The translations under genes and the position numbers were made by a program. DNA of 64,000 nucleotides from Apodospora peruviana. Taxonomy: Eukaryota > Ascomycota > Sordariomycetes > Sordariales > Lasiosphaeriaceae. The stretch spans positions 2,418,001-2,482,000 of the forward strand of contig JAUEDM010000006.1 of the NCBI GenBank assembly GCA_033439685.1, written 5' to 3'. Under the pieces are notes generated by a model. It saw only the letters and a list, made by a program, of their open reading frames with translations. It had not been told where the DNA came from and did not search any database. Below, in pieces: positions 23,375-37,100 of this stretch; position 1 is the stretch's first letter; the number at the start of each line of letters is the position of its first letter.

Positions 23375-24302
23375 TTTTCTGGATTTATGTGATAAAAAGA
23401 AGAAAGGATTGAGTGGAGTTGACTTCTTGACGCGAAAAATGTCAAGAAAGGGAGTCAAATGAAGGCTGGTGGACGGATTTACGACGTTGCTGGCGATGCG
23501 CTTTTTGGAAAAAGTGAGGTTGGAAAATGCGGCAGAGCGGAAGCCAGATAAAAAATTGGCCCCGGTAAATCCCGGGTAAGTTGCGGATTGCGGATGACGG
23601 GGCGCAGGGTCCCCACCAACAATCTCTTGGCACGGGAGCCAGGAGGGAAGGATCAAATGAAATAACAGACAATTAAAAAAGCCTCAAAATGAATTGGGAA
23701 ATGACGGCCCTGACGACTTCGAATTCATGCAAGAGTGCGACGACTTTAGCTTTAGATTTTTTTTAACATGTAATGCAAAACCTCTCAAGAACCACGTTTG
23801 AAATCTAACAGTGATCATATTCCGTACTGCTTTTTGCTCCAATTTCAATTTAAATCAGTCGCGAATCATTGAACTCTGTCTCTTTGTAGCCAAACACTTC
23901 GTTTGTTGCTACTATTCTGGGCGCACCCTGCGCGACACAACACCATTTCACCAAGGGCAACCCATTGGAGTCGGGCATTTTGGCAAGCAGCTCCACCCCG
24001 GCAAGGCGGACCTGTCAGGTTGGCGCGTTGATGCATGTGCCTGGCTGACTCGCGCTTGTGGTGCGTTGGGCGGACATGGTATTGGACGCTCACAAGATCG
24101 GTGTCGTGGAGGGCTGGTGAGATCTCGGTAACCAGTCCCACAGAGCCAATGCCCTGGTACGTACTGCCGTTTTAATTCATACCTTATATCGGCATCTGGG
24201 CCCTCTACGACTGAGAACTGAACTTTGGGCAAGCTACGAGTCTATCGACTGACTTTACACAGATTCAGATTGACGAACTGTAAAGGCTATTGTCAACATG
24301 CT
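23375..24302. other. Intergenic: phosphate carrier promoter side and TYW4 3' side
   Basis: The left part is the leader and promoter of the phosphate carrier and the right part is downstream of the TYW4 stop codon. Only short overlapping frames are present; no further feature is seen. Confidence 0.5.
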
Positions 24303-27300
24303 TTACCCCAATGCTTTCCTGCGAAGCTCGTCTGCAAGTCTCAACAGGTAAAACCGCCTGGCGTCCTCGGGGAGCTTCCCGAAGCTATTGGTCATGCGAG
24401 CCACGTCCTGACGTCCTTTCTCATACGCCGCCAAATCCCGATTTCCGTATACGTCCCGTCCAGGAGCATAGCCACTGTCGAGGTCCCTGAAAAACACGTT
24501 CACAGCGATGCTGCTATCCGAAGTCGGTGTTGCCGTGTGCAGCCAGAGCGGCGGCAGAAACAGGACATCTCCCGGGGACAAGACAGCCTCATAGGGATGG
24601 GTATGCTCCAGCTCAGCCGAATCTTCTGTAGCGAGCGACGAGAAGACGTCTATGCTGGAACTCGACGCACCAGGGGCAAAACCGAGCCGGTCCACGTCTG
24701 TTGGAGGGAAGAGCACGAGTCTCTTTGAGCCACCTATCTGACAGTAAACATTTGCCATAACCTATGTTTCGATCACAATGACCTTGTCAGCAAGTGACCT
24801 CGTCACATTGGAAAAATGATTGCCCTGCCGGCCGACTCACATCGTAATGCAGCCACATGTTGACTGGCCCGGACACCCGAAGCACAGAACTGAAGATATT
24901 CTCTTTGACCAGGCTTAGCTGTGGTGGAATCACGAAGTCGGCAGCTAAGGCCAGAAAGTCCTCTGAAAGTAATGCCGGCTTTTCTGTGGGCATGTCGTTC
25001 GATAACGCCCTCAGGTAAAGCCAGTCTCCCTGCCGAACCCGATTGACGAAGTCCTCAAAATCTGTTGTCAAGTAACGGAAGTTCTTGGCATTGAAGTCCA
25101 TGGCTTGGGTCACGGCCTCATGTACAACAACCTGGATACTGTCAGCAGTCCAATCCGTGGGATCAATCTTTATGTTATCATGGGGAATACCTTGCGGTCC
25201 TTTCCGACTTTGTCAACAAGACGCTCTAGTCCCCAGTTCAAAACACAAGGGCCTAGGTCAAGGCCCTCCAGCACTGCCGGTTTGCCTTCACGGATGAGCT
25301 TAGCGAATGCTTCTTGGGACTCCAGTTGGATCCGGGCTATGGGCTCGATACGTGGATTTGAGCCCTGGCCGCCAGCTTTCGATTGTGGCTGAGCCACGGA
25401 CAAATTTTCTGGACCAGGAATGATATCAACGGTCCTGTCGTGCACCCAATGCGGAAGCTCAGAGCTTGTATTCTGATTCTCGTCGGCAACTGTGGGTTTG
25501 AGAGTATATACACCTCTGTTCCAAAAGGTGCCCATTGAGAAGCATGTGGCGCCTCCTCCTGCAAGCACAACCCTGCCATCCGGCAATGGGACGGTCGAGT
25601 TACCAACAAGCAATGGGCGAGGTGGTAAGGAGATATTCGCCTCTCCTTCTAAGATATCTGCACGAACTAAACGTCGAGTGATCTCAACTCCATCTGCAGA
25701 CAGAGTGCAGACTAGAATTTCGTCCTGGCGATCCAAAAGGTGATCCTTGATCACGCCGCCGAGAAGAATACACCCCCCGTAATGCTGAATAGGAACACAG
25801 CAGGCGCCGAATCTTGTAAGAAGCCGGCGACATATGCTGGCCATACCTGCAGTCATTAAAACTCCGGCTACTGTTACTCGCAGAGGGACAAATTTGATGG
25901 TAGGTTTCTGGAGGCTCGTGTGATCAGCATTAGTCCTTGAATGACTTTCCGACACAACAGGGGGTTTCAACATACCGCCACATCCGAGATGTCCAGTTCC
26001 CAGGATAATATCTGGTCGGCAATGGTGCCATCTTCTAAAAGGCCTCCAGCGAATACACCGCCGAACTTTTTGGTGGGAGGAGAAGAAAGACAGCAGAGCA
26101 CGGCGCCATACACATACGCTGGCCTGCAGATTCCAACAACCTCACAGGCCGTCCACCCTGCCTCGGGGTGGTAGACAAGATAGTCGCCAAAGATTCCCTC
26201 ATACCCTCTGCCCCCAGCCAGCAACACCTGGTCTGATTCTCCCAGCCTTGTGACGGAATGCCTGTGCAGAGAAGTTGGGAGATCATGCGTCCGCTTCCAT
26301 CTCGTCATGCTTGTGTCAAAGAGCCAGCAGTCCTTGTATGGTATCATTGGCGCGCCGCGGCCTCCCGACAATAAGAACTGACCTTCGCCGACACAAGTCA
26401 GGGAGTGGCACATTCTGGTCGATGGCCCGCCTTCGCGCATCGTGAACCATGCTCCTGCGCCGGATTCGCCGCCTTCACTGTACACATCGCATGACTGCAG
26501 GCGGCTTTTCGTTCCCAAGCCCATCACATTTACCATTACGGGGCTGGCTTGCTCCTTGGGAGACACGTACATGGCCGCCCCAAACCGTCGCTGTCCTCTC
26601 TGGCCATGACACTCGTCAAATTGCAACCTCACAGCTTGACTTGGTACAGGAATAAATTCACTTCTCGGAACTGTCGACAATGGAACAGTTCCCGCGGATG
26701 TCCTCGCATGCACAACGCAGTAGTGACTAGCGAAAAGCGCAAACTCCTCCCACTCATCGAACGGCTCGATGTCCTCAAGCTTGCGCCGATCGGACGCGGA
26801 GAGGAAGCGGTCGTCAGCCCAAGCCTGCCAGAGCGTCCAGACGTCGACGGCCTTCCAACCGCGAAATGAGAACCGATCGTGTTGAGCTTCCACGGTGGGG
26901 TAGACCTGAACGGATTTAGGAGGAGTGTTGAGCTTATTAAAGTGGCTCAACATGGTGGAGGCGAAGGGGTGGTGTTCTCCCGACGGGAGAATTTGTTCCA
27001 GGAGGACAAATTCAGCTATTCCAGAGTCAATATCTGTATTTCATTGGTCTAGTGTGGGGACAGGTTGGTGATTATCTTACCATCTCCAAGAGTTGACGCC
27101 CATTGTATCACATTATCTGCCCCTTCGGTCTCCATGTACGTGATCGACACCTCCGCCACGAACAGGAACGAGCACTCATCAACATCCCCAAGGGTCTTGG
27201 TGAGTGCTCCCTGGAGCGTCTTGAGCTCTCGCAGGTCACAGCCAATCTGCGCATACTGGTCGCTCTCAAATACAGCCCCCGATGATGGCCCCAACGGCGA

Positions 27301-28042
27301 CTGCTGTGGGCGCTCCTCCACTCCCGTAAACGCGCCCAGTAGTTCCGGAGTACTGAGAACGGTTTGTCTCTTCCTCTCAATCAGATCCGGAAAATCGACA
27401 TCGAGGAACTTGACGAGCCCTGCCTGGCAGTCTGTAGGGTAACGCTCGAGACATTGCCACGGAAGTACATCGCTTGCCAGCACTCAATGTCAACAAAAAG
27501 GCTCAAAAGGGAGGAAGAATGACAGATGACTTACCTCCCGCATCCCAGGTTCACAACAACCCTCTTCTTCTTGCTCTTGCCAGGAATCCGGGGCCGCTGA
27601 AGAAAATCCCGCACAAGAACATCAATAACGTGCAAGCGCAGGTGATAGCCCCTGTTTATCAGAGGCGATCTACGCTGAAACCTTTTCACAAAGAAGCGGA
27701 AGTAGTGCGCTTCGTTGGGGTAGTAGAGCTTCTCAACGCTGCGCTTGGAGACGATGCTGCTGTTGTTGGTCTTGTTTTAACAAAGTCAGCTTATTACATC
27801 TCACAGAGAATGGATGAGGTGTTGAGACTCACAGCCATAACCTGATCATCTTGGGCAAGCTTCTTTGCGTTCTTGACGAGCCCCCCAGCTCCTTTCGCTC
27901 CTCCTGAAGGAGGTTTCTTCTTCTTGCCTGACAACGACGATTTGGACGGTGGTGCGGCCGGGGCTGTCACCTCACTCTCAGCGAGAATCGGTGATTCCGT
28001 CATTTTTTGATTCCGTTTGTAATTTGCAGGTTGCGTCGCCAT
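24303..28042 (-). CDS. PPM2: tRNA wybutosine-synthesising protein 4 (leucine carboxyl methyltransferase / Kelch / JmjC fusion)
   Basis: TYW4/Ppm2 performs the last steps of wybutosine formation at G37 of tRNA-Phe: methylation and methoxycarbonylation of the side chain with S-adenosylmethionine. Model: complement(join(24303..24761,24841..25131,25191..25907,25976..27015,27081..27472,27535..27770,27833..28042)), 1114 residues, six introns of 59-79 bp. A Lys/Pro-rich N-terminus leads into NNSSIVSKRSVEKLYY and VVVNLGCGSD (about 143-150), the SAM-binding loop of the LCM family. FLDVDFPDL and AEVSITYME follow. Kelch-like repeats fill about 430-830 (LLSGGRG, LLAGGRG, VLAGGGA). The C-terminal JmjC domain shows MWLHYD (His960, Asp962) and WLHTAT (His1037) as metal-ligand-like residues. 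All family domains are present and ungapped, so it is likely functional. The start is the first ATG; a second Met lies 13 residues later. Confidence 0.94.
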
Positions 28043-29266
28043 ACGTGAGTGACAGGCAGTAATTTTTTGAGTTTGGTCGAATTGAAGTTTGGATTGTGGA
28101 GTGTCAGTATCCGTAGGAATTGCTTCGTGCAGTTTTCAAGCTTTCACCACCGGCTTCGGTCCAGTGGGGTTAGGGTTATGTATTGCCTCCCCGACCACTT
28201 CAAGTTTGTTCACAACGTGAAGCTATATCCACATGGCAGCATTCACGTAGCGGTTCTTCTGCCTCCGGATTCAGCTGAAATATTATCCTATGAGTGTTCC
28301 TAGGCTTACCACACTAAAGCTTGCTATGTAGTCAACGTGATGTTATAGCCGGATTTGAATACCACAAAGGGATTAGCACAGCTGTTCACCCTGTCTCTTA
28401 GGGCAGTTCTCCTTTCCCATCCAACATCCTGATCAGTGGACATGGGCCTGACTTCTGCCATCCTCGGACTCCAATCTTGATGACTCGGATGCTGCTGCGA
28501 GCATGCCGTCACAACTATCCTGGGTAGGTAGGTACCTTAGTCAGTTTAGGGAAGTGACCATCGCCGAGATAACGGGGACCGGAGTACATCGTCTTTGATG
28601 TCGTTCGTGCATATTCGACTCCGCGGGCAATACCACTACAGAGGTGTATTTGCCATCATCCGTTCCTTGGTGTGCCAACTAGACAAACAAAGTACCTTGA
28701 GTCAGCGGTTGCTAGTCCATGTCGGAACGCGGATCATGTGAACGTACCTTACATGTAGTCTTTTAAAACGCTGTTGTTGTTGCAAAGTCAACCACCCCTC
28801 TGGTAGACAGGCTGGGGTACATAGGAACTCAACATGCCCGGTAAAGAGCCAGTATGGTGCAGAGCCCAGGGGATAGAGGTTTTGCAAACAGTTGCGCCTG
28901 CCCTATCCCTACCGGAAAAGACCTCACAAACGGGGGGAGAAAGTAACTTGGATGAAATTGGCCAACAGTTTTCCAATTGAATTCTTTCACGTAATACACC
29001 AACACGGTCAGACAGACTCCTTATGATACTTGGAGATACGAAAGCCTCCCACCGACCACAACTAGAAATGAGCACCAACCCAAAACTAAACTGCATAACA
29101 CCATATTGAACAGAACCGGACGCCCGTCATCTGCTATGGGCTTCTTCCAGCATCTGTGCCATCAACCGAGTATTTGGAATTTATGCCTGGTACTTTCATG
29201 CATGTTGACCTACCTAGACATTGACGATTCACTCCTCATCGGACCTGCGTCAGTCGACTCACTGTC

Positions 29267-29291
29267 CGCGGCGGCCGCGACGGCCGCCGCG
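29267..29291. other. Perfect GC-rich inverted repeat (11-bp arms, 3-nt loop)
   Basis: Arms CGCGGCGGCCG and CGGCCGCCGCG flank the loop CGA. Every base of the arms pairs, and each arm contains CGGCCG (EagI-type). It lies in the desert with no adjoining gene. Confidence 0.85.
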
Positions 29292-32200
29292 CGCAGACAA
29301 TGGTAGCTTCGAGAAGTACTCGTTTGTGTAACGCGTTGTTATCCGCCGCATATCGGGTTTGTTTGCGATGGGTAACAAGCATCTAGTTTCGGGTGGCGAT
29401 CGACCTTTTCGCAGGAACAAAAGAGTGGTGGTAAGCCTTTTAGGTGTCGTACGATGTGGTGTGGTATGGTCTTGTTGGCTGTTGGTTCCAGGACGACGAC
29501 ATCGGAAGTTCTAGATTTGGGTACCTAGGTAGGTATTCAACCGCAAGCTAAGCTCATGTCAGCCGAACTTTTCCGCTTCACAATCCGCTTTGAGTTGCTG
29601 AAAAGTAGACACCCTAGGGCATCAAGACCAGAAGATGACCGTACCAACAGTCCCTTTCGTCCCCCGTAGAGCAAACGAATGGCCTGAAGCTTATCAGATG
29701 GAACATTTGCGAACCACATCAGCGAGAATCCGAGCACTGCCCTCGGGTCGGGTCTGTCTTGCGATGTGATCGAAGAAGAGTGGAGCGTTCTCGATGGACA
29801 CGACGGAAGCAGTAAGACGGCGGTGATTTGAAGCTATTTCATTGTTATTTGTTCCTTTCCGCCGCAAAGCTGATTTCATTCTCCTTCTCCTCATTGCTAT
29901 CGCTCTCGACTGTTTGTTTTTCGGGGGATAGGGGCGTGGGGTGTTTCTTTGACGTCGCTGATGGCTGGGCTCTCTCCTGGCGTGGGATAACACACTCATC
30001 CAAAGGTCGTTGTCGCAGTACATGTATAGCGTATGTGGTAGGCGTCTATTTCTGTTGACTGAGTTAGCGGTGGTCATCGCAGGTTTAGGAAACAGATGAA
30101 GCAGCTTCTTCTTTGAAAGAAGACGGAGGAGAAGAAAACACCGCCTCGATCGTGGAGAGAGAGAGAGAGTCTTACTCTGTTCATAACAATTCAGTTCATT
30201 GCCAGTCAACTGAGCATCCAGTAGACCCAACGAACAACTGGCAACTTTGTTTACGGATTGTTTCATTCAGCAACCAAACATCCAGTGCAAATGACCCAGA
30301 GCAGAGTGCTTGGTTCACAACGGCGTTGAAAGTTATGGGGGCGAAATTGCAAATACCAACTTTGAATATTCTCTCCGAAATAGATGCGTCAACTTTAGCA
30401 GCGCTAACCGGTTCCCGAATCTATATCGAAAATGAAGAGCCAGTCTGTATCCAACCTCTCTATTCTCTGGGTCATGACAGCCATCAACTTGCATTGAAAA
30501 GAATGCCATCTACCCAGAGCATGTAGTTCATGTGTCTGTCATGCCACACTGGTCTCTTCTCTCGAGGGGGTTAGAGTCTGGGCTCCTGCACTCATAAGTG
30601 CTCCCTCACTCTCCCTTATCCAGTCCCTCTGACTTTTGTCTGCACCTCTCGACCTCGCTGCCAGGAGACCGCCTATGGGCATCCATTGCCCAACTAACGC
30701 TGCCGACGGAAATACCGTTCAAGCAGGTTACTAGGTGGAACCAAGCTGCGGGTCTGCCGTTCTCTGATCTGTGCCCGGTTCCTCATCCAAAGCAAGATGT
30801 GGCGGCGGTTCCTTTCGGACTGGAGCGGATCAGTCGTCCTTCACAATGCCGTCGGATGTATGGACTGGGTCCTTCGAACATGAGAACACCCGAGGAGCTC
30901 TCCATGACCATAGCGTCCCGTCATATGTGACGAACAAATATCGAAACAAACGCAATAATGTTTGCTACAATGTCTCATGTCATAAGGGATGAGCCAAGCT
31001 CGTCTCGAACAATGGCTAAACAGGCAACCTCGTTAGAACTTCCAGCGAGCATGCAAGGAGCTCTGGCGTGACACACAATAATGCAGGAGCAGAATTGCGG
31101 TTTCCGCGCGCTGCTATGCGCCCACTCTCTTTCTCTCTGTGTGTTGGCTGGTCTTTCGTCCAGGACAGAGCCGACAGCGAGACCCCTTGACTGCCATGGA
31201 CGCCAAAGATACTCGTCAGGTACTATACATTTGTGAACATATTACGATGTAGTCCACCTACTTACCGTGTTTCCATTTGCGGTCCACTCCCTTTGCGGCG
31301 CAGAAGAAGGGGTCTCTCTAGAACGGAGAAGAAAGAAGGGAAAAGGAGCCACACCTTCTTTAGCCGTCACTTTCGATCCCGTCCGGGGGATCCTGGACGA
31401 GCTTCCGCCATCGTCCTACGGATCTTGAGCTGCAGCGAAGGTGAACTGAGGGAGAAAGGAACGACACAGCTTAACGAACAATCGGTTGGAGGATCTTGCG
31501 CGCCGCACAGCCGCGGAACCTGCCTGCCGCGTGGCGGGACGATGCTAAGTGTATTCTCGGGAGATAAGGCGATGATAGAATCTGCGAGTCATGTATCGAC
31601 AAGATCAACGGGATGTGTTGACGCGTACCTTTGGACCGCCAGTAATGGAGGCGTGGTATAGGCCACCTAGGCCGGTCGAGCAGGCTGAGGCTTCCATCAT
31701 GCAACCTCGGGATCGAGAACGGCTTCCCGGCCAGGGTGATTCAAGAACCAACACTGTGGTGATATTCCCATCCGCCTCCCCCAGGTCTTGCAGCCAGGGA
31801 GGGTACTGCAGGACCTCTGGATGCCGGTGACTAACACTTTTAACGGAATGGTGGTCTGCCCAGTGACTTTGCTCGGTTACGAATAGACATTTGGCATCTG
31901 CCTGTCCAGCCGTCACGTCCTGCAAGAAAGTCGAGGTCGTCACTCGACCAGCCAAACATGTCCCGTCCCCTCAACACAATGCTCTCCAGGTTTGGCCATC
32001 CGTCGAAAACCAGGCCAGCCACTTCCTTTCAGGTGACTTCCCGGCGGCGCTGCTCTTTGCTGATTTGTTCCTAGGAGGTTTGAGGCTATGCGGGTCTAGA
32101 AGGGGGCCGCATGTCTGTCTCTTACTATCAGACAGGCACTTGGCTTGGTCGTGTGTATGGGCAGGATGTAGCGATTGACGGGGTTGTCAATCGTTGTAGT

Positions 32201-33842
32201 TTCCCTCCCCATTGCTTGCCGCCAACCGGGAGACAGATTCGGACCTGGGTGAAGCAGGCAGCCAGTTGGACCTCGATGTAGCAAAGGTTCGAATGCCCCC
32301 ATACAAAGTAAGGTACTTGGGTTGCTAGCCACCAGCCTGCAGGATGTGATGAGGAGGAAGATGGTTTCAGAGCGACCCGTCCGCGGGGAAAATACGGCTC
32401 AAGACAGGTTGCACACCGGGGAAGCGATTCCAAAGCGCTACGCCACTCAAATCCCTTAACAGCAGCACCTCAGCCGGCACACCGTATCTGTTATGGACTC
32501 TTGATACCAAGAGCTAGAGCTTGTTTTGACGTCGAATCTTTTTCCGTCGCTTGTGGCTTCCTTGGATGAGACCAAGACAACGACTGCTTGCTCTGTAGAT
32601 TATCTAGGTTATTCTTGGTCTATAGGGCATGTGGAATCAACAGATTTAGGGGAAGCAAAAGGAGACAGCGTCGGCCCCCGATTCCATTCCGCCAAGGAGC
32701 TGGAAGCATGAGAGGTGCATCGGGCTCCCTTTTCAGGGCGCTGATGTAGGAATCTAGGTCTAGACCTTTTTTTTTTCTGGGGGCCTCACGATGTCGCCAT
32801 GGTTTGGTCTTGAATGGTTACTGGCTGTAAGGGAGCGTTTGGTGCTCGCCGACCTGCTGTTCCCCGGACAGTTCAGTCAGGAGAGGAAGCTCTGCCCCGT
32901 GGCCGCATGTGGTCGGGTGTTTGATGAGAGTTGGCTGTCGTCAGAACTTTATTTGCTCCAAAAGCAGAAAGTATGTGCATCCCATCCAGAGGAAAGAAGA
33001 AGAAGAAGCAGTCAAGACTGTGATGCGTAACTCGGTCAATGGCACCTTCCTTATGTCATCCCGTTCTCATGCAATGATTGTAATCCAATTTCCCCTTCCC
33101 CTACTTTTTCGGTCCATTCGAATGTCATTGGAGGTCAGGTCATTTGGCCTAACAATAAGGTCCAACTGTCGCTGTCAGCTTCCAGGTCGACCGTAATTGC
33201 TAACGGTTGTTCGTCTGGGTAGCAGCTTCCGGCGTCAACAATCTCCAACAACTTACCGCTAAGTCCAACAGCCCAACACGTTTACTAACTTCAAGTTACA
33301 ACCTGCAGACGGCTTGCAGCTTTGCAGATTGGACGTCACGGTCCAGTTGGTGACTGCTTTCCATTTCTACCGTCACGCGGCAACGGCCCCAGCCAACTTG
33401 ACAACCTCAAACCTCCGTTGGCCTTGACCTCGGCCTGCATCGTCCAGTCAGCAGGCGTTGTGATTTTGTACTTCAAAGGAAAAACACCTTATTCTGCGTC
33501 GATATTGAAATGGGTTATTTCATACTTTGGCGTCTTAAACCAAAATTAAGCACTCCATTGGAAAAGCCGCGAATTCCTACGACCGTACCGATACCCCCGT
33601 ACCTCGTACCATTCCCAACTCGGCAATTCCCGTGAAAACCCGTTAGAGCAAGACAAGCAAGCATCCAAGCGCGTGCGCTCGGTCCTCTTGCTCATCCTTG
33701 CCGGCGGGCGTGTCCGGGCCCGAGGACTTGGAGCCGGATCCGGGACCGGGGGCCCAAAAACCACGAGTTTTCGCAAACATGGGACACCCGTACCCGTACA
33801 GTGCTCTGCACTGCTGTTGCTGCCGGTCCTCTAGTAGACAGT

Positions 33843-33866
33843 CGGACGGACGGACGGACGGACGGA
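33843..33866. repeat. (CGGA)6 microsatellite
   Basis: Six perfect CGGA units in non-coding sequence, followed by CCGGCCGG. Confidence 0.9.
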
Positions 33867-34100
33867 CAAGCCGGCCGGCATCATCCTGACCGGTCAAGAG
33901 ACGCATCCCCTTTCTCACTGGTCTCACTGAATGGGATACCTCCGTACTTTGCCTCCTTCTCGTGGTGTTTCAAGCCACCCTGAACTTGATGGTCTATGGC
34001 GTGCGTACGTGCACGCGTGCTTTCAAGGTCAACTGACCAGAAATGCAAGCCGGTCTGGACTCCTCCTGGTCGAACTCTCAAGTTTCACCACATCCCCACC

Positions 34101-34124
34101 TACCGGTACCTACCTAGGTACCTA
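34101..34124. repeat. Compound CCTAGG/GGTACC palindromic element
   Basis: CTACCGGTACCTACCTAGG continuing into TACCT: a GGTACC palindrome and a CCTAGG palindrome separated by TA. It is one of the clearest members of a short motif family dispersed through the intergenic DNA of the window. Confidence 0.75.
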
Positions 34125-37100
34125 CGACCCCTTCTAAACCACTGTCAGCTTTCCTTTTACCGCGTGGCCCCATACTGGAACACCAGACTGAGGACATGTC
34201 TTCACGAGGAGCCCGAGCTTGATCACCGAAAACTATCGGAAGGATTTGATAGAGCTGCGACGCTTGTCAAATCATGATGATCCCGGCCTCTTCGGGTTGA
34301 GAATTTGGGGGTTGAATGTGAGTAATAAAAACAAAGTTCGGGGGCAGGAAAGTTTGATCTGCAGTCAGCTCCTTCCGCAGCAGCACACAATGCTGCACTG
34401 CGTGTATTGACAATATTCAGCCATCAATTGCACTTTGTATCGAGACGCCAGCAATGTGAAACCCTCATTTTGGGGGCCACCAGACATCTTCGGGCTCTGT
34501 TCATGATGGATCCGAGGTGGGTTGGATAAGGTATATCTCCAAGACGGTGTTGACCTTTTAAAGAAAACAGGCGGCCGATATTCTGCATTCAGTTTAAACT
34601 CAATTTCACACCGCCCTCAAAATGCATTGTACTACTGCATAGGTGCGGAATCATCACCTTACATTGAAGATGTACGTTTTATGATGCATCCAACACCTTA
34701 CGCAGGCGGCAGGATCTCTGCAGCAAACTGCGGATGAGTTAAAGCGAACGGATCACGATAAAATGAGAAATGGTAAGGCATATATCCGTAATCCCTACTC
34801 ATCTTCCCAAGGTACTCACATTGGCCCCCAAATACTCGGTAGATGTGTCGAACTGCACCACGCGGCTGGTGAATATAAAGTCCCAAGCATAGGTACATAC
34901 TTCCGTTTTAAACTCCGCCTCCATCGAAAAAAGAACCTGCCGAAAATTAAATCCCTACCGCATGCAGTCCTAGGGCACGCACACTGCAAGTTTCGCCTTG
35001 CACAGATTGAATCGAAGCAGGGAATATTAAACTCGGGTTACCTGACTGACTGCGCGACATGAGAAAAAAAAAGTAAAATAACAAAAATGTCCCCCGCGGC
35101 TTTAGCTTTTGGCGTCCATACGCATCACTTCAGTCAGTCGTTACTACAGCCACCAAGGAGTCAGAAAGCCAGAATTGGTGTTTAGTCCGGGCGGTCTTGA
35201 ACTAGACTGGATCTTGGTTGGGCCTCGGAAGGAGGGTCTCCCGAATGCCTGCAGTAGGTAGCTATCACATACGCGCCAGACCAGCAAGCCAGGTTGTTAT
35301 GTAGGGTGCTAGTGTGCTGTTTATAGGTTTACTCTCTCTCCCTGTGTAGCTTGATTCTCCCTGGTATACCGGTGTAACCATAGTCCATCCAGTACAGCAG
35401 CTCTCAATCCCGACCTGCTAACCGCTCGAGTGACACAGCTCGATTCCTAACCGTTGACCTGAGTATCAATTTGTGGTATTTTTCTTCGGTACGTTGAGTC
35501 CTAAGGTATTCATAGGTATTCGGTGCCCGGGCACACCTAGGTGAGGAAGGTAGTATGAAGAGATAATAGTGACTTACACAGCCCCTTTCTCTTTCTCGTC
35601 CTGAGCACATAAGTTGTTGCTATTATCAAGCCACATATGGACTAACACCGTAAAGGTAGTACTAGTAATTCCAAAGGTCAATTAGCCGTGGGTTGTTCCT
35701 TGAATCTATGCCCAAGATGTCGGGAAGCTCTAGCCATCGAAGCATACAGACTGTTGTTGGGACGAGCCAGACCTAGTGCCCTGCTCGGATGCCCGACTCC
35801 CAGGCGCTGGGAGTGACCCAGTTATGTTACACGAGAATACCACACAACTATATGGAGAAACAAGGAGGACGAGGAATATTGGACTTGGGGGAAGATTAGA
35901 AACAAAAAAAAAAGGGGAACCATCCGAGGTCCCAAGGTGCTGCTTATCTTCTTGCCGTGGGAGGGTTGTTATCTGATAGCCTGAACCTCGAGCTGGAGAG
36001 CCTGGTTCGATACACGAGACAAACGATCAGCGCTGGCCGCGGCTCTCGGAACCAGCTGTGTGTAACCTGAAATAGGTGGTAGGTATTTGATGGGAGAATA
36101 CCGAGCGAGTCTAAACCGCTTCTATCTTGACGCAGTCGTTCGGAACTCCGCCGGTTCTGTCATTAACTGGTATCTGCAGTTGGTCAACTTGTCTGTTCAC
36201 CTGTGTTCCCATCTTGACGCAGACTGCATGGCATCTAATCCGTATACGTTTGTTGTCCGACCTCAACAGTGGTGTTACAGCATCAGCATGATAGCCCACC
36301 CGACGGTGATATGGTGTCACCCGCCCTATCGGGTGACTGACGTTGATATCAGTACCTAAGTACCTATGTATCTTGCAAGTTAGGGAGAGTTCTCAAATGA
36401 CAGTGCAAACGAAATACTACATTGCCCATACTGAATCCAATACCGCTTTTCTGGGTTGGACTTTTTGTCCAGTTGTTGCAGCCTTGATGATTCTTGCTTG
36501 AGTGGTGCAGTGACTCGGCCGAAGGAAGTCCAAACCCGGCCGACCTGAGAAAGTTGGGGGCCGAAATGGCGGGGTTCGGAGGATGTATCTGGAAGTCGGG
36601 AAGCTTGGAAAGCCGGCCGAAAGATTCCATTGAAAGTACGGATACATAATAGTAAGTCTATTACCCACCGCCGACGCGGCATGCAAGGCAGGCTGATGTT
36701 GCAATACTCGGAAGGGTCGTACGTGGCTTCGTACTACCCTGCGGGTGTCGCCTACTTAGGTAGACAAGCGAGGCGAATACCTACCTGAGATTTGAGCACT
36801 GTTTTGCTTGCTTGTCCTGTCATCAACACGCGGACATGCCACCCTAAAGGAGGGGACGCGATAGACATCCCACGACGGCTGGCAGCGGATGAAAAGCGGA
36901 TGGCCTAAACCAGCAGCGAGCGAGCAAGGCGGTGAGAATGACACATGTAAGGATGACCACCTTAGGGAACATTGGATCGTATGCAATGCTTGGTCTCGCA
37001 TCGAAAAGGGCTTCTTCGTGGGGAAAAAAAAAAAAAAAGGTCTTTCACCGAGGGGCGGTGGTAAAGTGAAGAATGCTGTTCTGAGAGACTTGCCCGGCTG

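Noticed and set aside
29694..30266. 190-codon minus-strand open frame
   Set aside because: Arg/Ser-rich without any known motif and overlapped by a plus-strand frame; not enough to call a gene.
31840..32022. Minus-strand segment with leucine-rich-repeat-like wording
   Set aside because: Only about 40 residues look protein-like and no flanking exon continues the pattern; too weak even for a pseudogene call.
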